A DNA stretch of 60,000 nucleotides from Cryptomeria japonica (lineage: Eukaryota > Streptophyta > Pinopsida > Cupressales > Cupressaceae): positions 395,894,439 to 395,954,438 of the forward strand of contig NC_081406.1 of NCBI RefSeq assembly GCF_030272615.1, read 5' to 3'. Shown one piece after another: positions 1 through 13,300 of this stretch. The position numbers and the translations under genes are program-made. The first letter of the stretch is position 1, and every line of letters starts with the position of its first letter. Under the pieces are notes generated by a model that had not been told where the DNA came from, did not search any database, and saw nothing but the letters and a program-made list of their open reading frames with translations.

Positions 1-500
1 GCCCCCACATCACCTGTTTGCAGATTGCAGAAATCTTCAAGGTGATATTGCTGCAGCTCTTTGAATGATGTAGCCCATTTTGACAACACATCCGCCACAT
101 CATTCCCAGTCCTTCGCACATGAGAGACTTTGAAGTCTCTAAAAAGGTTTAAATCATTTTTGATTTTTTTCACATATTAGAAACCATGCCTGTGTTTCTC
201 CTTTTATAATTGCATTTATAATTATCAACGAATCACCTTCCAGATGGAATTTTGTAAATCCAAATTTTAAACCCCATTCAACCACCAAAAGAGCTGCTTG
301 AGCCTCCACTTCGTTATTCGTACCCTTCTCCAGTCTTTGAGCTCCCATTGCTATAATGTTTTCTTGCCGATCCCTAAACACCACCCCTGCACCTGAATCT
401 CCCGGATTACCTTTAGATGCACTGTCAAAAATTGCTTTAATCCACCCTTCCTCCGGTGATTCCCATTGAGCTATACTCTGTACACTTGCTGACAGCAGAG
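1..500 (-). pseudogene. LINE-type RNase H domain remnant
   Basis: The - strand encodes a type I RNase H of the kind found at the 3' end of plant LINE retrotransposons (RVT_3 family). It would cleave RNA in RNA-DNA hybrids during retrotransposition. Visible landmarks in order are a WIKAIFDSAS start with the first catalytic Asp, GNPGDSGAGVVFRD, NNEVEAQAALL with the catalytic Glu, HLEGDSLIIINAI with the second Asp, and SHVRRTGNDVAD with the last Asp. The N-terminal part reads openly from about 480 to 154. One frameshift near 165-175 puts the DFKVSHVRRTGNDVAD part in another frame, so the copy is dead. It runs off the left edge, and the LINE RT would lie at higher coordinates but is not visible. 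It is upstream of, and antisense to, the bromodomain gene. Confidence 0.8.
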
Positions 501-539
501 AAGGATCATCCCGTCTAGGCCCTGCTTAGAACATATTTT

Positions 540-1475
540 ATATAACACTCAATGGAAATAAATTCTTTTAACACAGGACATTGGAATGAAAGTTTGATTG
601 GTGAGTTACAGGTTTAAATCTAACTGTTTATATTCAAAACATAACTGCATTTAACAGGTTTAATTTCAACTGTTTAAATTCAAAGCATAACCGCATTGAA
701 ACATAAAACTTGAGAAGTACGTAAGTGTATTGGAAAAGTGTGGGAGACATAAAAAAATCTAAAGTGTATGAAATATAAGTGAATAAAAATAAAACATCAA
801 TAACTACTGACTATATACAATGAAGCAAAGTTTTGATGGGTTAGTAAGATTAAATTGTTTTGTTACGTTTCTATTGGCAGATGTCTGGACATGTTTTAAT
901 GGGCTTTGGGACTTCCAAACGTCCACTATAGCATATAATGGCTATGTTTGGGGCAACATGTCTTATGATATCCTCAGATGCCCCATGAGTCTCATGGTTG
1001 TAGCAGATGGCTATGCTTTGTTTTCTCCTCATCTTGATGGCACCTGCATGTCTAACCCTGCATGAAATTAACTGAAGTGTACAGAAGTATTCCTGTACTA
1101 GACATTAAACAGTGAGATCTCAAGTTGGAATATATCATATAGCATGGATAATGCCATGGCTCTCCAATCATATAAACTTTTTCCAATCAATCGTACTTTG
1201 TTTAAGGCTTCTTCATATCCATGATATACAAATAGGAAACCTTATTGTAGTGAGATATGCAGTAAATCCTTTATTGATTGTTCCAGGTTTTGTCTCAGAT
1301 ACTGATACAAGTTTTATAATTATGCTACAGAGCATCTTTCTACTAGAAGGCTGGATACCTCCATATTTCAAAAAGGCACAATTTTTGCTCCTTGCTGCTT
1401 GCTCTTCTTGTGTTTAAATTTGGAAGGTTTAACTTTCTGAAATTTTGGATCATTGCTTTGAAGAACTAGGCAGTC
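540..1475. other. Upstream region of bromodomain gene, no coding call
   Basis: This stretch is AT-rich and non-coding by appearance. Short open frames here match no family I recognise. It presumably holds the promoter and a 5' UTR, possibly with a 5' UTR intron, because a CAG acceptor-like site (1471-1473) sits just before the start codon and an in-frame TAG lies at 1467-1469. No convincing TATA box or transcription start could be fixed. Confidence 0.4.
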
Positions 1476-2384
1476 ATGGAGAATTTGAGACCTAAAATAA
1501 AGCTGAAGGCTGTGTTTAAAAGCAAAGCAACAGAGAATGGTCAATTAGGGGTAACATCAGAATCATTGCCAGGTTACATGGTTTCTAATACAACTTCAGA
1601 GCATGGAAATGGCTCCTTTCCAATTTTAACTGGAAGGTTCAAAAGGAAGCAAGCACAAAGACATGGGTATAGGAGAGAGGAGCAAAAATATGAGACTTCT
1701 CCTGCTAAGCTCTTTCATGTTCCATCTGATCATGTAGAGGAAGAAGATTTTTCAGACTATAATAACAGTGAAGACAGGGAGGAAGGTGAAGAAGATTTAA
1801 GAACAGGCAATGGAACACACTGTTTGCTGGACTGCTATAATGCAGCTTCAAAGCTAGAAGAGGTGAGAAACACAGAACGAGTTCAGTACAGACAAGGAAG
1901 TTTGAGAGTCAAGTTTAAGCCATCAAAATTCAGGAAAATATCTTCTAATTGTATGGAAAACCAACGGACATATATTGATGATGGAAATAATTCTGTATCA
2001 GCATTTTCAGCTCAGAAAGATCAGAGTCCATATGTAGAATCAAGAAGTGAATATTACAATTTATCTTCAACACCTGACATGCATGCTGCCAGGTCAGAAT
2101 GGTTTGCTGCAAAGCTAGGCAGTTCACAACAGAAGCCCTTGAGATCTGTTGTCAGGCTAAGTACTCCAAGGAAAATGAGGTCTGACAGATCAAGTGAAAG
2201 GTCAAGCAGCCCGCAACAAAGTGAACATGTTGAGTCTGTTTGGAAATCAGAAAATCAACGAATTAAGGCATTGGCAATACCAGAAGGACGACTTAAGAAA
2301 GATGGAAGAGATTTTTTTCCTGCTGAAAAGGGAGGAGGTTTCATGTCCCAGTCTGTCAAAGAAGAATTGGAGGCTGCATTGATG
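1476..2384 (+). CDS. Bromodomain protein, exon 1 (N-terminal region)
   Basis: First coding exon, 303 codons, of a plant bromodomain protein expected to read acetylated lysine on histones in the nucleus. ATG 1476 is chosen because an in-frame TAG lies at 1467-1469 and the frame is open from there. The N-terminal part looks disordered. It has a basic, NLS-like cluster at residues 53-67 (GRFKRKQAQRHGYRR), an acidic stretch at 87-106, two similar basic motifs (KIKLKAVFK near residue 7 and LRVKFKPSKFRK at 143-154), and a Ser/Arg-rich segment at 236-250. The last residues, SVKEELEAALM, begin the first bromodomain helix. The frame would stop at 2391, so the exon must end earlier. Donor GT at 2385 joins in phase 0 to exon 2. 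I believe the closest relatives are the Arabidopsis AT5G46550-like proteins, recalled and not searched. Confidence 0.85.
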
Positions 2385-2492
2385 GTTAGATAATAGATTG
2401 CTGTCTTACTCCTTCACAAAAAATAAGCTTGTACAATAATTAGGAACACATGAATGAATTCATTCTTTAACTGTTGCAATATGGTTGACCAG

Positions 2493-2570
2493 GTTTTGAA
2501 GAAGATCATGAAAATGGAAGCAGCAGAGCCTTTTAATACTCCAGTGGATCCAGTTTCTCTTGGAATTCCT
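2493..2570 (+). CDS. Bromodomain protein, exon 2 (ZA-loop start)
   Basis: This 78-nt exon encodes 26 residues. It begins after a CAG acceptor (2490-2492) and ends at a strong GTAAGT donor (2571-2576), phase 0 on both sides. It continues the first helix (VLKKIMKM) and starts the ZA loop with EPFNTPVDPVSLGIP, a signature of plant bromodomains. The usual WPF shelf tryptophan is replaced (EPF), as in several plant members. Intron 1 is only 108 bp, while the next intron is about 16.3 kb and interrupts the domain right before the DYFDVI motif. Confidence 0.88.
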
Positions 2571-5500
2571 GTAAGTGACTTTAGAATCAGTGGTGTTTTT
2601 ATCAGACCTGGTATTTATAGAGGCTATGAAAACCTTCAAATATTATTAGTGTTTCTGTCTAGCCTTTTAATACTAGATATAAACATAGATAATTAGTTTT
2701 CTGGGGGATCTTGAAGGTTTATTACTGTTTCTGTGTAGATGAGGATTTAGTTTTGTTGCACCTTTTTCTTAGCTGTATTATAGCTGCACCTTATTATTAC
2801 TATTATTATTATTGTGCACTACTTGAATCGATAAGTTTGATTGAATAATGAGGCTTGAAGTTGGCCTTACTTCCACTAGACAAGATTTGAGTGAAACATA
2901 GACATAGCATAATAAAATTGAAGCAAATGCTACTCTAAATTCCAGTAACACAATATCATTACACCACAAGATCCAAGCTAGAGCTTAACAATTAACTTCA
3001 CTTAGCTACAAAGACAAACAGACAGAAACAAAATGCTGGTACCAAAAGTGCGTAAGCCAGCTTATTATACATCTGACCAGCTTAGAGGAAACAATCATGC
3101 TGTAAAAACAACCTGAGCTTAGAACCCATTTTCAAAACAAGAAACATTACAGAACCTGTTGAAGAATCCATGCATTGTTACTGCCAGGCATCATAGAAGC
3201 AAAAACAGAAGAGACATTAATCAGACTTCAGAATTTTTTTTTCCTCTGCTGCTGAAGCAATGCTGGACACATTATAGATCACTACCCTTGTTTGAGATAG
3301 GCTACAGGACGGGGGTAAAAAATTCAGATTTCTAAATTGCTTGGAATGTTAGTGGTTGTCATAGGAATTTTTATCAATTCTGTAGTTCTCTTTCAAAACC
3401 TAGCTTTGAGAGAAGCTTCTTCTATTTACAGGATAGAGCCTTTAACTGCACATGCTGCTTCATCAGGACCAGAGAAATCAGGGATCAGCCCAAAGCTGCT
3501 GCCTTGAACCTTATAATTGGTGGTTTGTGGAGGATGACTTTTCTTTCCCTAGATAGTAGAATTCAAATGGGGACTTTGGCTATAGGCCCCCGAGAAGACT
3601 AAGTCTAGCTTGGTGATGGACCTATCAAAATCCAAGGATTTATTCTTTGAAATATATGCAGTTCTCTCTCCAAATTTTCCACTTGATTAAAAGGGAAGTA
3701 GTTGTGCACAAGCCTTGAATCCTATATGGACTTGAAGTATTGGGCTACAAGATAAGGAGATTCTACAAACTTGTAACAAGCCACTAATTCTATACTAGAA
3801 GAAAATAGATTACTATCTAATTTAAGATAAAACTCTGTTTTTCGAAATAAAAGATAACTACTTCAGCTGAAGTTGTAACTAACTAACTAACTAACTAACT
3901 GCCCTTGATCATAATAAGATTCTAACTGATTCATCTGAAAGGAAGTTAATCTTTTAATGAACAAACATGGAACATACATCATTAAGCTAATCAATATGAG
4001 AAAGGAATTCAAATAGTAACTTTCATTTACGAAGGAAGAGATAAAGGTTCAGAGGTTACGATTCATTTAGCTTTCCAATTGGAACTTCCTGTTTCAAGCT
4101 TCAAAATAATTTGGAAGAGGGAGAGCATCATCAAGGGCTTTTCCACCCAAGCACAGACCTAGTAGTCTCCTACCTTCCAACTGGAAGTGGCCCTACCCTT
4201 CATGAGGGTCTAGACAAAGGACTAGATCTAATTGCCATCTTGCCATTTGAGTCTGGTGTTTAGAACCTACATGCATCTAGTTGGCCACACACTATAGGTA
4301 CCCCCTAACTAGCATGACAATTTGACTAGTAGGTGTATCTGGTTCTTATAAATTGACGGTCACATGTATAAGCAGCACCAGCTTGGCCAAGGTTTTAACA
4401 TTGCAAGAATGTTGAACACGCTGTCGGTATTCACCACCCTTGCTTGACTTGTACATTCAAATTCTTGAGTTATCTGACTCATTAGTTGCCAATCCACTAG
4501 ATGAACCAATTGCTCAATGTCTACTAACACTAGTTGTCATTACAACCCTCATAGGATTATAACCCACCAAACAAGCCATTTGCTTAATGGCTATTGACAC
4601 CAATGGTCATACTGACCATCATAGGAATGCAAGTTATCGGTTTCCCCTTTCAGCTGAACATGGGAAATCTACCTTCCTGACTTCGCAAGACTAATCAACT
4701 GAGATAATTATTCATAAATTAATACTTATTTAACAGACATAATATTTTAATAATTGAACAAGACAAATAGCCTTTATTGGTCATCATAAAAGAATGGTAC
4801 TCCTTAAAGTGGGTCCTCTGACCGTAATAATATTATAAAAATGTTCAGTAAAACAGAATTGTTTACATTTATAGTTCAACCCTTAAGGTTTAATCCACTA
4901 CTTCCAATTTCTTGGAACTCTGTTTGGGCTTCTCACGTCTAATGATTATTTATATCAGACAGAGCGTAATTTACAATCAAAATTCTCTTTCAGCTGAACA
5001 CAAACAACCATCTAGTCTTAAAACTCATGTCTACTGACATTAATGGTCTACAACAACCTTCATGGTAGTATGACATCAACTGACCAGCCTACTGCTGTTC
5101 CACTGACTCATAACAGACTTAACTGCCACATGATTCTAATTAACAGTATATTCATTTTCCTTGTTCTACTGAACATGTATAGCTGATTAGGTAAACTTTT
5201 GTTTAGTCAATATTCTGGTTATTAACTTAAGCCTACACCATTCTGGTTTGCATTTATAAACATTATGAACCAATCTCAAGACCTAGGCATCTGTTGCTAT
5301 CCATCTAACTTCTGATTAACCTTAATTCACAGTGGTCCCTATTGCTCATTTATTAAGGATTTAAAGTATTAGATTCATTCAAGCTTAGCTACCATGCTGT
5401 TTTAATGTTCTCGATTTCATTATTATTTCTGTGCAGAGTTTTGTACATGCCTCTCTGCTATACCATGGCTGATGTATGCAGGCAACGTATTGTAGTGAAT

Positions 5501-6860
5501 TCAAATATATAAATATATATATTTAGTTTCTTTATTGATGCAAATTGATTCCTATCCACATGCATGCAGGCTCGATTGAATGAGTAAAAGATTACCCTGT
5601 ATATTACAGAAGCAATCAACAGTATGTGCATAATGTTTTTCAACTATATGAGATCGAACAAATGCAAGATCAAATCAAAAAAGATCTAAGAAAAGAAGAT
5701 GAATCATGCTTGTATTTCGACAATGTAGATTAAGACACTTTTCTTCAGAAGAATGAACTATCCTCTTCCCACGCGTTCACCCTCATTGCAGAATGCCACG
5801 ATTCTAATATGAATGAACTATATGATGAAAATATTTCCCTTCTCCATATTTATGAGCTAAGTGTTGTGATTCAATGCAAGATGAGATCAGTCGTGCTACG
5901 TATCTTCTATGCAAACAGAGTGTGGTACCTCCTGCTATATTCTCAAGTAACTTTCATAGAGTGAAATGATGATGAACTTCTTCCTCGAGCATGGAAAAGA
6001 TTGCTCGGGGTGGAGATGAAGTTCTTCTTCTTCTTCTTCTTCATAATGAGTTAAAGTAACGCCATCAAGAAGGCTCCAAGAACGTTGAACAAGCAAAAGA
6101 TTGCTTGGGGTGGCGATGTTATGATACAAGCCACCAACTACTAATTCTTTAATATGCAAGCTCGACTTAACCGGCATCATAATTAATATTAATGAATTCC
6201 ATTCTCATTAATTTAATATATTGACATATTCGCACTTGGAGTCATATAACATACATGTATTATATATAATAATAATAATAATAGAATGTACATATACATA
6301 TATGCATATATGTACAGATATATGCATGCTACATCTACTCTTATATGTGTTTATATTTATATAAAAAATTAATATGCTTAACGACTAGACAAGAATTAAG
6401 ATCCAGTTATATCTTTCATTAAAATTATAAGATTACACAAACCTCTAAATACAATAAAGGAAAAAGACCAACCGCCTATTGGCCGACAAGTCGAGACAAC
6501 TACCTACAAGGCCAAGGTGATGACCAACTTTTAATAACTTATCTTAAGACTTAGGGCTCGAGGGCAAGTTTGGTCTCTTTCGAAGTTTGCAATCCTCTCC
6601 TTGATGGTACTCTCCCTTCCTCCTGAGGGCGAAGCTTATCCTGCATCCACTTGGTTACATGGAAATGGTTAGACCAAGCTTATCTTCTCATTTATCATTT
6701 ATATGTACATAAAGAAAAGATTAACATTACCAAAATAATCATTCATGTCTTATTATCAATCTATACTTAGATTACTCATTCACAATGAAAGTAATAAAAT
6801 ATCAATGCTCGGCCATACACACAATTGCATTATTCAAAATAAAAACATTGTTGAAAGAGG
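2571..6860. other. Unassigned intronic sequence with simple repeats
   Basis: No gene or mobile element could be recognised. Simple repeats include an AACT run (3877-3900) and a TTC run (about 6022-6042). A repeated theme about ties between 'ACTAATGGTCAT' and 'CCTCATAGG' appears at 4530-5070, suggesting an old, diverged repeat. Confidence 0.4.
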
Positions 6861-7132
6861 GGTGTAACAAAACTAGATGGGTGAACAAAGAAGATGATTC
6901 ATATATTGCTCAAGATAAAGAATGTGGACAAGGGACCAAACAAAGACAAGCCTTCAAAGTCATCGATAGAGAAGAATATTCTCACAAGCAAAACTAGATG
7001 GGTGTAACAAAACTAGATGGGTGAACAAAGAAGATGATTCATATATTGCTCAAGATAAAGAATGTGGACAAGGGACCAAACAAAGACAAGCCTTCAAAGT
7101 CATCAACAGAGAAGAATATTCTCACAAGCAAC
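6861..7132. repeat. Tandem duplication, 140-bp period
   Basis: Two nearly identical copies, 6861-7000 and 7001 to about 7132, start with GGTGTAACAAAACTAGATGG and differ at few positions (for example CATCGATAGA against CATCAACAGA). The reading frame through it is open but resembles no confirmed family. A weak similarity of the following segment (7140-7230) to a Copia integrase tail is not firm enough to call. Confidence 0.85.
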
Positions 7133-7901
7133 AAGTCAAAGGGAAGCATTGAACTAAAGGCTAGAAGTAGGGTAGTAGCCAAAGCTCTTAGATATCATAT
7201 TTTCTTGTGGGGTGCTCAACCCATCTGTAGATAGTTGGGTTTGGTGACAAAGGAATATTTTGTGCGTGAGGAAGGTTTGTAATTGTTTCAATAGTTATTG
7301 CTGGGTTACATGTCAAGTTCCATTGGTCCTTTTGGTTCATGCCAATTCCTTAACATTTTGATGATTTCACCGAGTAGTTTTGAACATTGGCAACCCAATT
7401 GCTGGATCCATTCCTAATTTCCTAACACTAACCATTTTCCTATTGTGTTCTAGTAAATTTCAAAAATGAGATCTACATATCCTAGAAGTTGAGGTGAATG
7501 TCTTGAAGTGAGGTTTTCAAGCTATTTTCTCATGATAATCTCATTCCAAGGTTGGTTGCCTCAGAGAATTTTATCCATACAAGATTTGGATTTCCTATGC
7601 CTTTGATTCTTGCTCCCCACAAAACTTTGGACAACCTACCTATTTCCATTTGATGAGAGATGTCTTTTTTTCCGATGCCAAAAGAAATACCTCATTATTT
7701 TGTCTTCTTTCAATGCTTTACTGATGGGGAAAATTTTATTAGGTATGGCCAAAGGTATCGACTGGATCAACAATATTATGAAAGCTAGGGATTGCCACTT
7801 CTCTTTCAAAGAAAGTGCCCTAGAATTTTCCTATTGTGACCATTACCTTTGAAGAGAGGCAATCCTAGGTATTTGTTGGGGAGGAGCCCAAGGGGGGAAG
7901 C
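7133..7901. other. Unassigned intronic sequence
   Basis: No gene, LTR boundary or RNA gene was recognised. The one longer open frame (7610-7852) has no family features. Confidence 0.35.
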
Positions 7902-8760
7902 TGTCATGTCCCCACCATTACAAGTTAGATCGCAGCCTTTATCTCAGTCAAATTGTAACCCTTGGACTGGAGTGATGGAATAAAAAAGTGAATCTGTTAA
8001 GGGGTCGATAAATAGATTTAGGTGACAATGGTCAAACATAAAAATAAAATATGGACAACTCATGGGTTATTCTCCTGCCTCCTGCGATTTCTCTAAACAC
8101 AAGAATATAATTATAATAATAACAATAAAAGTTTAAGACCAATGGCAGCGAATTAAGGGATGTGTCCTTTGAGCATGACAAGGTATATAACAAGGAAATA
8201 ATCAATAACCAAAGGGGAGGAGCAATACCAAAATTCATTGAACAATAACTAATAAATAGAAGTCAGATCATCAATCATCAGTTTGGAAATAAATAATTAT
8301 TCTCAAAGGGCAGCCTTTACTAAGAAGAGATGTCTCTATCTGGAAAGGATGCAATCTTTAATATTGGTTGTGACCCTTTGTCCCATATTGAGGACTATAT
8401 AAGGCAGACCCCCCTCTTGGAGAAGGGCATCGATCAAGGCATTGAAATCAGATTTGAAATTAAGATAGAAAAAGCAGAAAGGGAGTTCGAATTTAAATAA
8501 AAAGATGCAACAGTTAATTTATGAAGGGCTGGTTGTGACCTTGGAAAAGACATGACCCTCCACATCCAGTTGAGAGATATATATACAGCAGATTGGCCAG
8601 ATCAAGCAATGAATCTAAGCAACATCAGTACTCATAAGAAAACAGATCAGTTTAGAAGACAACAGCAATCAAGGATATAAATCGATCAAGGAGATCTGAT
8701 CTGAGTTACAAACATTCAGGCCATACAGCCGATTAAGCAGTCTCCAAGCAATTTGTTATG
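7902..8760 (+). mobile_element. LTR-like segment, start defined, end unknown
   Basis: The segment opens with TGTCATGTCCCCACC, the same style of LTR start as the solo LTR at 26177 (TGTAATGTCCCCAC). It carries a TATA-like TATATAAGG at 8396-8404 at the distance expected for an LTR promoter. The 3' end (expected to end in ...ACA) and the second target-site copy of GAAGC (7897-7901) were not found, so it may be truncated. The end coordinate given is approximate. Confidence 0.45.
8396..8404 (+). promoter_or_regulatory. TATA box of the 7902 LTR
   Basis: TATATAAGG lies about 495 bp inside the LTR-like segment and is preceded by TTGTCCCATATTGAGGAC, a typical U3 to R layout. Activity is unknown. Confidence 0.4.
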
Positions 8761-8844
8761 AGATATAATATAGTGTGCATTAATTATTATAGATATCTTT
8801 TGACATTGAACCTAATAAGATTAATATGGCATGATATCTCTTTA

Positions 8845-8895
8845 TATATATATATGTATGTATGTATGCATGTATATACATACATGTATATTGAT
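8845..8895. repeat. TATA/TGTA microsatellite
   Basis: A run of TA and TGTA/TACA units. Open frames on both strands through it are low-complexity artefacts. Confidence 0.8.
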
Positions 8896-10261
8896 TTTCT
8901 TGTACAAAACCTTCTTGTTCCTATAATTGTGTCTCTAAGAAGAAACTTAAATTTGTTTGCTACAACTTTTGTGATAATCTTGCAATTTTTGTTGCTGAGA
9001 GCAATGGATGAGGAAGTTTCCAAAGATAGAGCATCTGATTTTCAAATAGCTGTACGATTTAATTATTTTAACATCTGTTTGGATTTCCTTATCTCTTTCA
9101 TTGCTTCCACAATAGCTCTTTTGTTATTTATGGGACGTTCAATTTGTTTGTTGTGGTGTCTTTCTTCATAGCAAAGATCACATTCCTTCATCAGTAAAAT
9201 CTTTAAGTTTAGAATTTAGGAATCACAAAAATCTTTCAAGTTTCTACTTGCTTGAAACAAATTAAGTTTTCTTAAGGAATATGAATATTGTGAGCATAAA
9301 CAGAAATTAAGCTTTCCAAAAAAAGAAATAGTTACAATACCTTAGGCCATGTTATCAACAGACACTGATGTGGTTGCAGTCCACTCCTTCCGCTTTGCTT
9401 TTTGACAAACCTGTTCTGTCCTTTATCTAGGTTCTGAATCAATCTTACTATTCATGTTTTGTTAACCAGATCATTTATGGTCTTATCTTCTAGGAGTGGT
9501 GCAGGCAGCTTGGGATTTTATCCTAAAAGATAAAGTCAGAGGTAATCCTTAATTAATAATTACTTCTCTTGGGTTCCTGTTGATCTTGATAATCTTCAGA
9601 GAACAGGTTGTGGAATATTTGATCGCTTTATTCTAAATCCTTGCATGGGCAAGAGCCTCTTACCCGTTGAGTTGACTAAGGTGAAGATGCAGTTGATTTG
9701 TAATTTAGCTACAATAGAATGATGGAAAAAGCTAATATCCTATATCAATTTAACCAAATATTTTTCAAGTTCTATTTTTGGAAAATCTTTTCTCCAAGGA
9801 CTTGATTGAGACTGATCGGAATTCCACACACCTATCTTTTGCAAGATTTACTACTTGCCTTTGCTTTCTGATTCATATAGTTTCTATAGCTTCCTTTGAT
9901 ACTCATTGAACGTCATCTTTTTCTTATTAACTACAGTAACAGAGGCCTTTGAGCTTTTTCACGGGTCAAAGACTTCCCTCGGATATAATGATGTCCAAAG
10001 AATAGGTTTCTTAAGCCTCATTTACTCATTGCGGTCTCTTCATTTCCCTCTTCCTCTGGGACTATATACATTCAAATCTAAATATTTCACTTGCTCTATA
10101 GTTCCTCTTTCTTGAGTTTAATATTGGCCTATATCATGAAATAGTGTATTGTTGTCTTCTGCCCTCTCCTTGCTTAGAATCCTATTATTAAGCCACCCTA
10201 CATTGTATTGCCTATGTTCTTAGAAATGTTCTGCTTCTAAACCTATAAATTCATAACGTAG
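8896..10261. other. Unassigned intronic sequence
   Basis: No gene or element boundary was recognised. The open frames are AT-rich and hydrophobic by composition only. Confidence 0.35.
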
Positions 10262-10325
10262 CTATGAGATGCTCCATTCAATAGAAACTGCAACTATGAG
10301 ATGCTCCATTCAATAGAAACTACAT
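10262..10325. repeat. Short tandem duplication, 32-bp period
   Basis: Two copies of a unit beginning CTATGAGATGCTCCATTCAA, starting at 10262 and 10294. Confidence 0.85.
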
Positions 10326-10361
10326 GGACATTTACTGTCCACTTCAATTAAACCTTGTACC

Positions 10362-13300
10362 TATTGGTGTGCATTTTGTTACCCACCGAACACAAAATAA
10401 AATGTCCAAAGACACTATATCCTCTCTTGAACAAAATCACCACGTATGCTAAGATTGCGAGATCATATGGCGATTCCAAGGTTTCTTTTGCCAAGTCTTG
10501 ATGCATGGATAATTTCAATGGGCGTTGTGATATGCTGGTAATACACAAAGGGACTTACGCTTGGCTCGTTCAATTCACAATGAAGGTCTAGACAATGAAG
10601 CTCTATCTTTTGGGTCTTTGATCATGGACCTCAAGAAAATTGAAAAGGAGATAAGGTTTAGAAGTTGTAATCTATTACTAAGAATTCAAGAGACGTTATT
10701 GACTAGGTGAAACCAATAACCACGCTTTGTTTTGCCACGCTAGGACAACTACACAAAGTGGATGCAATCTTCAAGGGACGTGCTTATGATTTTCACGTCA
10801 TGAATAACTACCATCAAATCGAACAATATTTATTCAGACAGAAGTTAAGCATCCACAAAGTAAGCTCAGACTAACTTTACACAATGAACAAAAATCATCT
10901 GTTCATCAAAAGCATGAGCGGAAGATTCATCATAAATCAATACTTATCAGATCTTGCATTCGTCTAACATACATGAGATAAAATCTAAACTATGATGGGG
11001 GTTAAGAACCATGTAAACTCCAAAATAATAGAAGTAATCACCATCAATTTGAACAATGCATTACTTATTACTTTGGCAGTCATAAACACAATTTGCTTAT
11101 CTTAACATGTTTTGCAACATGCTCCCATGTTTTACAAATGAGGGGCGAGCTCAATTTATAGGCTCTTCAATTACATTTCAATGGCCAAGATTGACTTCAA
11201 ATCAATAGTCAAGATTACAAAATAAAACCCTAATTAGGGTTTGTTACAACTAACTACCCCGCGACCAATGAGAAAATTACATTTGGGGACACTTATCCTT
11301 CTTGCTAAATATAAACCAATAATAAAATAGAAGGTTGTTGCATTGTGTAGTGTGCCTTCTAGAAGCTTCCGTGGATAAGTCAAGTTCATTGAACTTGGAC
11401 ATGTTGACTTGGAGCGATTTGATTTGTTGGAAGATGACGAGGCGCCACCTCAGCATGTTGGATGTCTTCCTTGGTTACTTTGTTTTCTTCCACGTACTTG
11501 CCTTAGAATATCTTTCCTTGCTGACGACTTTGTCCTTTGTGCTTACTTCTTCCTAGCTTTGATCTTGGATTCCTTTCGAGATTTTGATCTCTTCATCTCA
11601 CTTGCATTTGAATCTTTGAGGTTTGGAAGTCTCCCCTTGGATCATTTTCTTTTCTGATTGCTTTGAAATTCCTCCTGCTTGAACTGGATTGATGTTATTC
11701 CTCTGAATTCTCCAATTTGTGTCAAGAAATTGTCTAAGTATGGAAATTTGTTTAGAATACTCCTCTTGTTAGCATCTGATTCTGATTGGGAGCTTGTCTT
11801 CAATTCCTTAGGAGATGAAATCCTTCAAGAAGTTGCCCTAATTGCTTCAATAGGTTTGGGATTATAGGTGAAATCCCCCAAGAAGCCCAATTTTTTTTTT
11901 CTATATTTTCACCAATTCTGAGGACTTTTCTTTCTTGATAGCCTAAAATTCTTTCAAGTGCCTTGAATTTGGAGAAGAATTCCTCTATGCTTTAGCCACA
12001 ATGGAGGAAATTGGAACTTTCTCTGTGAAGTCTTTCCCATATAGCCAAATTTAATTTCATTTTGTAACTCCTTCATGCAGCCTTTTCAACATTTAGTCAA
12101 TATTTTGGCCATCTCCATGCTCGGACGAACTTTGCCTGTGGATTTGCCTTCAATTTTGAATTTGGCTTGTGTTAAGTAGGACAAACTCCATCCTTGGACA
12201 AGGATTTTATTCATTTCCTCTTTACTTTTCCTCTTTGTTCCTCTTTGTTCTTCTTCATTCTTCCTATTTTCTTTCCAACACAGTCAAAATTTGACTCTTT
12301 TGTTGTGGAAAACTCCACACTTAGCCATTTTTTGTTTCCTCTTGGCAAATTCCAACACTTGGGTCGGACTTTGGAAATTCCTTTCCTTCCTTGAACTTGG
12401 AGAGGGAGAAACCTTTCACTTTCGAACTTGAGAAAGAATGAAAATGAAAGTGACAAGTTGAAATTGATTTAAGTTTGAGAAGTTTGATCCTTTTTAGCAT
12501 CTTTACATTCTTGGTAGATTCATCGAACCTAGTCCTCTTCTCATCTTCCTTGAAATCGCAATTCAATCCCTTCAAAAGACTTCAAAAGAAAGTTTCTATT
12601 CTTGTTTCTTGGTGCCACTTCACACCTTGTCCATGTATTTGCAAGAAATCTTTTTTCTGAAATTCATGTGTTTAGGAAATTTTCCTTGAAAAATATTCTA
12701 AGTGTTGGGCAAATTTTGAAAAATATTCAAGTGTTGGGCAAATTTCCTTGGCTTCCAAACTTGGTCAAATCTTCATTCATGGCAGACTTTGCCATGTTTT
12801 GTGCCATTCCACATTTCTCTTTGGCATATTTTCTACCCTTTCATTATGCCAATTTCTCTCTCTTTTGGCGAAATTTCTACCCTTTCATCATGCTATTCAA
12901 CTTGCTCTTCTAGGTGGACTTGCTTATATGTTAGGCCAAATTGTGCCTTATGCTGGGTGGAGTTTAGCTTTGGCCAGCCAATTTCCTCTAAGTGTTAAGG
13001 TGGACTTCATTAGCTTCATGTCACCTTGGGCGGAGTTTGCACTTCTTGTGCCATTTTGTGCTTTAGAGGTGGCGGACTTTACCCTTGGCAAGACATTTCC
13101 TTATTTTGCCATGGTGGACTTGGGGTGACATCATGTCATTCTTGCTCATTGCTTGGGCGGAGTTTATTGTTTCCATGCCACTTTGTGGCAGACTTCAGCT
13201 TCTTCATGCCATTGTCATTTTGTTTCATGCTTGGCAGAGTTGATCATTGTTAGGATGTTTTGAATTTGCCTTGGCAGACTTGGCTATGTCTTGGACTTTG

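Noticed and set aside
2391-2393. Stop of the first long frame taken as the protein end
   Set aside because: A donor at 2385 and an acceptor at 2492 join exon 1 in phase to the rest of the bromodomain, so the stop is intronic.
8758-9171. 137-codon open frame, hydrophobic, + strand
   Set aside because: AT-rich low-complexity sequence including a TATG microsatellite; no family features and an equally open antisense frame.
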